Shown here one piece after another: positions 1-7,300 of a stretch of 7,396 nucleotides of DNA (position 1 is its first letter; every line of letters begins with the position of its first letter). Location of the stretch: contig JAISKX010000062.1 in the NCBI GenBank assembly GCA_031260765.1, positions 1 to 7,396 of the forward strand, given 5' to 3'. A program made the position numbers and the translations under genes. This stretch comes from Endomicrobium sp. (GTDB lineage: Bacteria > Elusimicrobiota > Endomicrobiia > Endomicrobiales > Endomicrobiaceae). The notes below the pieces were generated by a model. That model was not told where the DNA came from. It was given only the letters and a program-made list of their open reading frames with translations, and searched no databases.

Positions 1-372
1 TTTGTCGCTACCGCGCTTAATATCTCTACCGCGCGGGTTTATGGAGTGGCGACATTTTTCTCTTATTTCGCACTTGAACCTAAAGGCAAGCATATAATAA
101 AGGTATGCGACGGCACGGCTTGCCATGTAAAAAGGTCTGAAGAGATTATCAATAGCGTGAGGAACAAATTGCAATTAAAAGACAATGAAAAAAATTCTAA
201 AGATATGTTGTTTGCTCTTGAAACCGTGTCTTGTCTGGGGGCTTGCGGTTTGGCGCCTGTTCTTGTAGTTGATGAAAAAGTCTATAGTCAAACTACGGCT
301 GATAGCGCTTTACAAATCATTGACGATATAATGACGCAAGAATTAAAAGAATCTATTGCGGAGGGAAAATAA
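1..372 (+). CDS. hydC: HydC, NuoE-like [2Fe-2S] subunit of NAD-linked [FeFe] hydrogenase (5' partial)
   Basis: The frame is open from base 1 and ends at TAA 370-372, giving 123 residues. It begins inside the protein, because the first residues already match the NuoE-family core VYGVATFFSYF (window residues 13-23); GTG at 46 lies within this motif and is not a start. Roughly 35-40 N-terminal residues are probably missing, judged from the usual length of about 160. The thioredoxin-like [2Fe-2S] ligands are visible as C36/C41 (CDGTACHVK, CX4C) and C78/C82 (SCLGACGLAP, CX3C). In the family this is the small cytoplasmic subunit of the HydABC/HndABCD hydrogenase, carrying one cluster near the FMN subunit. 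Immediate linkage to hydB and then hydA separates it from NuoE of respiratory complex I, where other nuo genes would be expected. An alternative name is hndA. Confidence 0.93.
   Translation, partial: FVATALNISTARVYGVATFFSYFALEPKGKHIIKVCDGTACHVKRSEEIINSVRNKLQLKDNEKNSKDMLFALETVSCLGACGLAPVLVVDEKVYSQTTADSALQIIDDIMTQELKESIAEGK
360..364 (+). promoter_or_regulatory. Ribosome-binding site of hydB, inside hydC
   Basis: GGAGG lies 9 bases before ATG 374 and within the last codons of hydC. It decides the start: TTG 356 in the same frame would put this site inside the protein and would add six residues (MRRENK) with no support. The layout implies translational coupling of hydB to hydC. Confidence 0.8.
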
Positions 373-373
373 A

Positions 374-2245
374 ATGAGCAATCTTGAAACCATAGCTGAA
401 TCTTATCAAACGGCTCTCAAAAAAATTACAAAAAGAATTATAGTTTGCGCAGGCACGGGCTGCGTGGCAAACGGCTCTTTACAAGTTTATGACGCTTTGC
501 TTAAAGAGGCGAAAGATTTAAAAATTGCCGTCGTAATCAATCTTGAAAAAGAAAATAAAGGCGTGTTTTTGTCTAAGAGCGCTTGTCAGGGATTGTGTCA
601 AAGAGGTCCGCGCGTTATTATCTCTCCCGATGGCATTCTCTATACAAAAGTTAAACCTGAAGACGCTAAAGAGATTTTAGAAAGAAGCGTTTTAAAAAAT
701 GAAGTCATTGAAAGGCTCTGTTATAATGAAGAGGGCAAACATTATAAAGGGTTGGCTGAAATTCCATTTTTTAATAAACAATGCAGAATAGTGACAAAAC
801 AATGCGGTTTTATAGACCCTGAAAATATAGATGAGTATATATCCGAAGGCGGATATAAAGCTGCGCAAAAAGTTTGCAAAACTATGGATGCCAAACAGGT
901 TTGCGATTTAATTACCGAAGCTAATTTAAGAGGCAAAGGCGGCGGCGGTTTTCCAGCAGGCAAAAAATGGGAAGCGACAAGAATACAAAAAGAACCAAAA
1001 AAATATGTTATCTGCAATGGGGATGAGGGCGACCCGGGCGCTTTTATGGACAGAAGCGTTATGGAAGGCAATCCTCACAGCGTGATAGAAGGGATGATTA
1101 TAGCCTCAAAAGGCGTGGGCGCTGACGAAGGTTATGTATATGTGAGAACGGAATATGCTTTTGCTGTGGAGAGGATGAAAAAAGCCGTCAAGGAGGCGCA
1201 GGCGAGAGGAATTTTGGGCAAAAATATTTTTGACAGCGGACATGATTTTACTTTGCATGTTATGGAAGGCGCTGGAGCTTTCGTTTGCGGAGAGGCTACG
1301 GCTATGATAGCGTCTATTGAAGGAAAAAGAGGTATGCCCAAACCCAAACCGCCGCGCGTGTCTGAATCCGGATTATGGGGCAAACCTACAGTTTTAAACA
1401 ATGTTGAGACTTTTGCCTCTGTGCCTTATATAATAAATGAAGGCATAGAAGCGTTTAAAAAAATCGGTCCCGCAAATTCCCCCGGAACAAAAACTTTTGC
1501 TTTAACGGGTTATGTAAAAAATTCAGGTCTTATAGAAGTTCCTTTCGGCACAACTTTGCGCCATATTATTTTTGATATTGCGGGCGGCGTGGTCAATTCC
1601 AAAGGAGAAGTAGAAGAAGGCGCTTTTAAAGCCGTGCAAATCGGAGGACCTTCAGGCGGCTGTTTGACTGCCGAACATTTGGACTTGCCCATAGATTTTG
1701 ATTCAATCAAAAAAATAGACGCTATGGTCGGCTCAGGCGGACTTGTAGTTATGAATCAAGGCAATTGTATGGTAAATGCGGCAAAATTCTTTATGCAATT
1801 TACTCAAAATGAGTCTTGCGGAAAATGCGTTTTGTGCCGCGAAGGGACAAAACAAATGCTTTTAATGCTTGAAGATATTACGACGGGGCGGGCTACTCCA
1901 GACACTCTTGTTTATTTAGAGCAGCTTGCCAGAACGGTCAAAAAAGGTTCTCTTTGCGGTTTGGGGCAAGCGGCGCCCAATCCCGTTTTATCAACGCTGA
2001 AATATTTTAGGCATGAATATGAGGCTCATATAAATGAAAAGAAATGTCCGGCTGGAGAATGTAAAGACCTTTCCAATTATTATATTACGGACAAATGCAG
2101 AGGCTGCACTCTTTGCTCTTTAAAATGTCCCGCAAAAGCTATCAGCGGCGAGCAGAGAAAAAAGCACAGCATAGACCAAAATAAATGTTTAAAATGCGGA
2201 GTATGTATCACAGTATGCAAATTCCAAGCAATTGAAAAGAAATAG
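374..2245 (+). CDS. hydB: HydB, NADH/FMN-binding subunit of bifurcating [FeFe] hydrogenase
   Basis: This 623-residue cytoplasmic flavoprotein is related to NuoF of complex I, with extra domains at both ends. Residues 20-105 form a thioredoxin-like [2Fe-2S] domain with C25/C30 (CAGTGC) and C71/C75 (CQGLC). Residues about 130-475 form the FMN/NADH module, seen as RGKGGGGFPAGKKW (186-199) and NGDEGDPGAFMDR (215-227). A [4Fe-4S] site follows at C482, C485, C488 (SCGKCVLCREGT) and C528 (SLCGLGQ). The C-terminus is a 2x[4Fe-4S] ferredoxin: C575/578/581/585 and C605/608/611/615. This domain order matches HydB (HndC) of trimeric hydrogenases, not plain NuoF. In the family the FMN is where NADH is handled and where electrons are thought to split between NAD and ferredoxin. 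The ATG at 374 follows the hydC stop by one base with a good ribosome-binding site. H552, C558 and C563 may form an extra metal site. The stop is TAG; no defect is seen. Confidence 0.96.
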   Translation: MSNLETIAESYQTALKKITKRIIVCAGTGCVANGSLQVYDALLKEAKDLKIAVVINLEKENKGVFLSKSACQGLCQRGPRVIISPDGILYTKVKPEDAKEILERSVLKNEVIERLCYNEEGKHYKGLAEIPFFNKQCRIVTKQCGFIDPENIDEYISEGGYKAAQKVCKTMDAKQVCDLITEANLRGKGGGGFPAGKKWEATRIQKEPKKYVICNGDEGDPGAFMDRSVMEGNPHSVIEGMIIASKGVGADEGYVYVRTEYAFAVERMKKAVKEAQARGILGKNIFDSGHDFTLHVMEGAGAFVCGEATAMIASIEGKRGMPKPKPPRVSESGLWGKPTVLNNVETFASVPYIINEGIEAFKKIGPANSPGTKTFALTGYVKNSGLIEVPFGTTLRHIIFDIAGGVVNSKGEVEEGAFKAVQIGGPSGGCLTAEHLDLPIDFDSIKKIDAMVGSGGLVVMNQGNCMVNAAKFFMQFTQNESCGKCVLCREGTKQMLLMLEDITTGRATPDTLVYLEQLARTVKKGSLCGLGQAAPNPVLSTLKYFRHEYEAHINEKKCPAGECKDLSNYYITDKCRGCTLCSLKCPAKAISGEQRKKHSIDQNKCLKCGVCITVCKFQAIEKK

Positions 2246-2263
2246 AAAAGAGGTTCTTTAAAA

Positions 2264-2269
2264 AAGGAG
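2264..2269 (+). promoter_or_regulatory. Ribosome-binding site of hydA
   Basis: AAGGAG ends six bases before ATG 2276 in the 30-base hydB-hydA gap. It is a strong match to the Shine-Dalgarno sequence and supports this start. The gap holds no convincing terminator or promoter, consistent with cotranscription. Confidence 0.8.
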
Positions 2270-2275
2270 ATTTAA

Positions 2276-4276
2276 ATGGAAAAGTTTTTGACAATCAACA
2301 ATAGAAAAATCGCTTTTACCGATGAGAAAAACATTTTGGAAGTAATAAGGAAGGCAAATATAGAATTGCCTACTTTTTGTTATCATTCGGAATTGTCCGC
2401 TTACGGCGCATGCAGATTATGTATGGTAGAAGTAGTCGGCAAAGGGATAAATCCAGCTTGTTCCACTCAGCCGCGCGAAGGTATGGTTATAAAAACCAAT
2501 GATGAAGAAATAAGAGAGATGAGAAAAATCATCATTGAATTATTATTGGCAAATCACGACCGCGAATGCACAATGTGTAGAAAAAGCGAGCATTGCCAAC
2601 TTCAATCCATAGCCAGAAAGTTGGGCATAAACTATATAAGGTATAAAAAAACTAAAAAGCCCAGTCCAAAAGATATGTCAACTTATTCTTTGGTAAGAGA
2701 CCCCGACAAATGCGTTCTCTGCGGCGATTGCGTGAGAGTTTGTGAAGAGATACAAAGCGTCGGCGCGATTGATTTTGCAAACAGAGGCTCAGATGTAGTC
2801 GTATGTCCGAGTTTTGGGAAGGATTTGATTGATTCTGATTGCGTATATTGCGGGCAATGCGTCAGAGTTTGTCCGACGGGGGCTTTGACGGTTAAATCAG
2901 AAATCAGCGATGTTTGGAAAGCGTTAAGCAATCCCAAAAAGAAAGTAATTGCGGCAATCGCTCCAGCAGTCCGCGCTTCCATAGGCGAAGCTTTTGGTTT
3001 AGCGGGCGAAAACGGCACAGAGGCGGCGGGGAAAATCGTGAGCGCTTTGCGCTCTATGGGTTTTAGCAAAGTTTTTGATATTTCTTTTACCGCCGATATG
3101 ACTATAGTAGAAGAAGCTACTGAATTTGTAGAGCGGCTTAGCAAAGGCGAAAATCTCCCTCTATTTACTTCTTGCTGTCCTGCGTGGGTAAAATTTGCAG
3201 AACAATATTATCCCGACATTTTAGACAATATCTCAACAACCCGTTCTCCGCAAGGAATTTTCGGCTCTATTGCAAAAATGATACTGCCTAAAACGCTAAA
3301 TGTTGCAAAAGAAGATTTGATAGTAGTCTCCATCATGCCTTGCACGGCAAAAAAGTTTGAGGCGAGAAGACCCGAACTTTCAAAAGACGGCATACAAGAC
3401 ACTGATTTTGTTATCAGCACGCAAGAACTTATAAGAATGATAGAAGAATCAGGCTTGCATTTCGGCGAGATAGAACCTTCCGCTTTTGATATGCCTCTCG
3501 GCTTTAAGACAGGCGGCGGCGTGATTTTTGGAAATTCCGGCGGCGTGACAGAGGCTGTTTTAAGATATGCCGCAACTACGAATTCCAGCGGTCTTGAAGA
3601 GACTGAGGAATTTAATTTTGTCCGCGGCGAAAACGGCATAAGGGAAGCTTTTGTAAAAATCGGCGGGAAGGATTTGCATATAGCTATAGTTCACGGTTTA
3701 AGAAATGCGAGAAAAATTTTACGCGATATCAAAGAGGGAAAAAGCGCTTATGATTTTATAGAAGTTATGGCATGCCCCGGCGGCTGTATAGGCGGCGCAG
3801 GACAACCTGTGTATAATGATATAGAGACAAGGAGAATAAGAACGAAAGTTCTCTATGAAAACGATAAAACCCTTGAACTGCACAAGCCGCAAGATAATCC
3901 CTATGTTCAAAAAATCTATGACGAGTATTTAGAAAAGCCCGGCAGCCATCTATGTCATGACTTGATTCATTCCGCGCATACAAGCAAAAAAAGAATACAG
4001 GAAAGCGCTTTCAGTATTTATAAGCCTATTGAAAAAGAGAAAGTTAAAGTGGAAGTATGTTTCGGGCGCAATTGTATGCAAAGAGGAGCCCAAGCCTTAT
4101 TAGATGAAATTCTTGTCTTTACGCAAGAGCAAAAATTTAAAGACAGCGTCCGCATTGACGCGGCTTTTTGTTTTGAAAAATGCGCAAAAGGACCTTTTGT
4201 GAAAGTCAATGATAAAACAATAGAAAAAGCCGACATAGATTCCGTTAAAAAGGCTATGATAGCGGCGTCAAAATAA
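2276..4276 (+). CDS. hydA: HydA, catalytic subunit of NAD-linked (group A3-like) [FeFe] hydrogenase
   Basis: This 666-residue cytoplasmic enzyme interconverts H2 with protons and electrons. Domains in order: a plant-type [2Fe-2S] domain (C35, C46, C49, C62); a His-ligated [4Fe-4S] site (H94, C98, C101, C107); a 2x[4Fe-4S] ferredoxin domain (C146/149/152/156 and C189/192/195/199); and the H-cluster domain at about 220-565. The three H-cluster signatures are intact: TSCCPAW (298-304), MPCTAKKFE (354-362) and EVMACPGGCIGG (496-507). By family knowledge C301, C356, C500 and C504 are the ligands and C300 is the proton-relay cysteine. A C-terminal thioredoxin-like [2Fe-2S] domain follows (C595/C600, C632/C636), as in Thermotoga HydA and unlike monomeric clostridial enzymes. 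The hydC-hydB-hydA order strongly supports the NAD-coupled trimer. Whether it truly bifurcates with ferredoxin cannot be read from sequence alone. The usual LHTHY-like end of the catalytic domain is altered here (HLCHDLIHSAH, 558-568). The stop is TAA. Confidence 0.97.
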   Translation: MEKFLTINNRKIAFTDEKNILEVIRKANIELPTFCYHSELSAYGACRLCMVEVVGKGINPACSTQPREGMVIKTNDEEIREMRKIIIELLLANHDRECTMCRKSEHCQLQSIARKLGINYIRYKKTKKPSPKDMSTYSLVRDPDKCVLCGDCVRVCEEIQSVGAIDFANRGSDVVVCPSFGKDLIDSDCVYCGQCVRVCPTGALTVKSEISDVWKALSNPKKKVIAAIAPAVRASIGEAFGLAGENGTEAAGKIVSALRSMGFSKVFDISFTADMTIVEEATEFVERLSKGENLPLFTSCCPAWVKFAEQYYPDILDNISTTRSPQGIFGSIAKMILPKTLNVAKEDLIVVSIMPCTAKKFEARRPELSKDGIQDTDFVISTQELIRMIEESGLHFGEIEPSAFDMPLGFKTGGGVIFGNSGGVTEAVLRYAATTNSSGLEETEEFNFVRGENGIREAFVKIGGKDLHIAIVHGLRNARKILRDIKEGKSAYDFIEVMACPGGCIGGAGQPVYNDIETRRIRTKVLYENDKTLELHKPQDNPYVQKIYDEYLEKPGSHLCHDLIHSAHTSKKRIQESAFSIYKPIEKEKVKVEVCFGRNCMQRGAQALLDEILVFTQEQKFKDSVRIDAAFCFEKCAKGPFVKVNDKTIEKADIDSVKKAMIAASK

Positions 4277-4288
4277 CAAAGAGCAAAC

Positions 4289-4376
4289 AAGAAAGAGAAA
4301 AGAGGAAAGATGACAAAAAGGCAAAAGAAAAAATGATAATACTTGTCTTTCTTTCCTTTTTTCTCTTTTCTTTTTT
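4289..4376 (+). terminator. Long A/T-rich hairpin with T-run, likely terminator of hydCBA
   Basis: A purine-rich 5' arm at 4289-4316 pairs with a pyrimidine-rich 3' arm at 4343-4372. There are about 27 pairs including one G-U, with one small internal loop (4311 against 4348-4349) and one bulged T at 4369. The loop is about 26 bases (4317-4342), and the stem runs into TTTTTT at 4371-4376. It begins 12 bases after the hydA stop, where an operon terminator is expected. The stem has few G-C pairs and the loop is large, so it is not a textbook intrinsic terminator; it could instead be an RNA-processing or stabilising hairpin. Confidence 0.55.
4310..4340 (+). promoter_or_regulatory. Weak candidate sigma70-type promoter for the autotransporter gene
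   Basis: ATGACA (4310-4315, five of six matches to TTGACA) is followed after 19 bases by GATAAT (4335-4340, five of six matches to TATAAT). Transcription would start near 4347 and leave a leader of about 50 bases, very rich in pyrimidines, before ATG 4396. The spacer is longer than ideal and the site sits in the loop of the proposed terminator. Such matches occur by chance in A/T-rich DNA, so this is only a candidate. Confidence 0.25.
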
Positions 4377-4382
4377 CTATCT

Positions 4383-4389
4383 AAAAAGG
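4383..4389 (+). promoter_or_regulatory. Ribosome-binding site of the autotransporter gene
   Basis: AAAAAGG ends six bases before ATG 4396. The purine match is modest (AAGG core) but the spacing is good. It favours 4396 over the in-frame ATG at 4333, which lies in the hairpin loop. Confidence 0.5.
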
Positions 4390-4395
4390 CAGTCT

Positions 4396-7300
4396 ATGAT
4401 TTCTTTTAAGGCTTTTAAAATTTCAATTTGGTTTATGTTTGTTTTTGCTTTATTTTTTAGCGCAAAGACAAATGTTTTTGCCGTGCCTATAAATAATTTT
4501 ACGGATTTTCAAACAGAAATAGCAATAAACAATTATGATATACAAATAACAGGGGATTTTACGATTAGCGCAGTTCCAAGCATTGCAAATTTGGGAACTG
4601 TTACAGGAGCAAGCGGCGGAAGTTTTCTGACATTAAACTCAAACAATTCCGCGTATTTTAATGTCGGCGGCGGAAAAGAAATGACACTTGGCGGAAATCT
4701 TATATTTAGAGATTTTAACAGAAACGGAGGAAATTTAGACGGCGGCGTATTTAATATAAACGGTATTGTGAATTTTTCTTATTCAAGCGCAAAGTTTATA
4801 AATAATTCCGTTGAAGGCAGTTTCGGGGTCGGAATTGGCTACGGCGGGGCGGTATATATTATGGGAGACTTTAATATTGATAATTCAAATATGCTTTTTT
4901 ATGATAATAGAGCAATAATGGCAAGCGGCGGCGCGATTGATGTATACAATGGTAATTTTAGCGTTAATAATTCTACTGTAATTTTTGACTCTAATTTAAT
5001 GAATATGGGCGGGATGGGCGGCGCAGGCTTCGGGGGCGGCGGAATTTTTTCATTGGGAACCATCGATTTTTTAAATTCTTTTGTGGAATTTGTTTCAAAT
5101 TCAGCGCCTTCAGGCGGCGGAATTTACGCTCATAATGGGTCTATAACAAATACGGACGATTCAATTATAAATTTCTCTATGAATACGGCGCAAAACGGAG
5201 CCGCAATTTATGCTTATAACAATTCTAAATTTGATATTAAGAATTCAAGCCTCAATTTCATAAAAAATTCTGCACAATACGGCGGCGCAGGGATTGCTAT
5301 CACTGGGAGAGCAAATATCGCAATCAGCGGCGCCGATATAAATTTTATGTCCAATTCATCTTTGTATGGAGCGGGGATAGATAGTTCTGGAGACCTATAT
5401 CATCCGAGCGCGGCTAATTCCGGCATGCGTCTTGATGTTAGAGATTCAAATATTAAATTCATTTCAAATACGGCGCAAAATAAAGGCGGCGGGATTTATG
5501 CAGGCGGGTCAAGCGATATTGATTTTGATAATTCAACAATATTATTTGCGCAAAACAGTTCAGATTTTAGCGGCGCGGCGCTTTTTGTCCGTATGGACGA
5601 CAGCATAGACTTTACTAATTCGCGCGTATCCTTTATAAAAAATTTTTCCAGAGTCATCGGAGCGGCTATTAATATCGGCGGATATAGGGATGGAAATCCA
5701 GTCCCCCAACATTTTAATTTCACAAACTCAGAAGTTGATTTTATATTAAATTCTTCCAAAGAATATGATACGGATGATAATGAGAACTATTATAGCGGCG
5801 GCGGCGCCGTCAATAATGGATTCGGCTCTAAAATGAATTTCATAAATTCAACTGTAAATTTCACTTCAAATTCCGTCGTCAATCAAGGCTCAGGCGGCGC
5901 TATACATATTGACGGCGGCGCTTCTCTCAATATAAGTTCCAGCATAGTTTTATTTTCATTTAATTCCTCGCCTGAAAACGGCGGGGCGCTATATTTTAAC
6001 GGCGCGGGCGCTTCTACTATAAGCGGGCATTTTATCGGCAATAGCGCAGACATAAACGGCGGCGCATTATATGCAAAAGGGCGGAGTTCAAGCAGTATTT
6101 CCGATATAACTATATCGGCAGATATCAGAGACACTCTATTTGAAAACAATAAAGCAGTCCACGGACAAGATATTTATTTGGACGGAAATATCAATTTATT
6201 TTTTAACGCTTCAAGCGGCAAAGCAATCCTTGTGAACGGCGGAATAGAGGACGCGGCAAATAGTAATGTCGTCAAGATAGGTTTGGGCGATGCGAGAATA
6301 AAAAGCCAGTTTGATATAAACGGCAAAGTTACAGCGGCGCAAGGCAAACTTATTATAAATGTCAAAAATCCTAATATCGGGTCTCTTTTGATAGAAGAAA
6401 ACGGCGATTTCTCTATAATCAATGAAAACAATGATGTTGATAGACAGACAATAGCCGGCATAAGCGGCGATACGCAGATAAAAGGCAAATATTCATTAGA
6501 TATAAATTTCAGGCGCAATTATCAGAGCGACTATATACATTCTGTCGGGACGATAACAATTTCAACTCAAAATTCAAAAGTTGTCGCTCAACTTTGGGGA
6601 CAGGAATTAAAATATCAATACTTGCTTGTGAGAAACGGCATTATGATAGCCGAAACAGAATCCGCCGTAATAGGCGAATTTGCAGGCTTAGAAATTTCCA
6701 CCGCTATACCTACCGATTTGACCGTTAGTTATAACGGCGGCAGAGTTTTTGTCAGCGGAGCGAGCTCTCCAATATCAACAGAATTGATTATTAATTATAA
6801 GGGCAAAGAAATATGGATTGAGCCTATAGAAATAACAAATTTCAACGATATAGCGCTCACTCACAATCAAAAAGAGCTTGCGCTTTTGCTCAATAGCGAT
6901 GCGGTTTGGGACGGCAAAATGGCGTCTTTAGCGGATAAGATAGCCTATATAGCGATTGCCAAGAGATATAAAGATGTCAGAAAAATCTTTGACCAAATGC
7001 ACGGAGAATTTTATCCCAATGTGATGAGAACGGCGGCAATAAATATAGAAGCGGACGGCATTTTTGCAAGAATGAAGCCTAAAAGCGCGCAAGACGAAAC
7101 AGAGGATTTATGGGGAGAATTAAATATTGCAGGCGGACAATACGGGGCTAATGATAATTTGAATGGAGATTTTAACTATCAGTCATTCGGCGCAAAATTT
7201 GGGAAAGATTTGGAAGCGGATGAAAATAATTTTTTAGGGATATACGCCAGCCTTGCCAAAGGTTGGTATGAGCAGGGCGCGGATAGAGCCGACGGAATTG

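Noticed and set aside
46..48. GTG 46 as the start of the first gene
   Set aside because: The frame is open upstream and GTG encodes the valine of the conserved VYGVATFF motif, so the gene begins before the window.
356..358. TTG 356 as the start of hydB
   Set aside because: It overlaps the end of hydC and lies before the GGAGG site; ATG 374 has the correct spacing.
742..1071. Minus-strand open frames inside hydB (742-1071, 1132-1401, 1510-1710)
   Set aside because: They lie opposite strongly conserved hydB codons, have no ribosome-binding site or recognisable domain, and are shadows of its codon usage.
1189..1200. Internal AAGGAGG-like string in hydB
   Set aside because: No suitable start codon or separate reading frame follows; it encodes Lys-Glu-Ala in the HydB frame.
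2247..2259. Small hairpin AAAGA-GGT-TCTTT between hydB and hydA
   Set aside because: It has only five A/T-rich pairs and no following T-run, so it is unlikely to terminate transcription.
2683..4290. Minus-strand open frames inside hydA (2683-3144, 3208-3639, 3719-3910, 3765-3983, 4018-4290)
   Set aside because: All are opposite the intact H-cluster and ferredoxin coding sequence; their translations are low-complexity and resemble no family.
4310..4336. Eight-codon frame MTKRQKKK with AGAGG upstream and an ATGA overlap with ATG 4333
   Set aside because: It lies within the inverted repeat; purine-rich DNA readily gives lysine codons and SD-like strings by chance. No comparative support is available.
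5800..5815. GGC runs in the autotransporter as phase-variation tracts
   Set aside because: The longest perfect runs are about three GGC units and encode glycine of the GGGA motif; triplet changes would not shift the frame, and no long homopolymer is seen.
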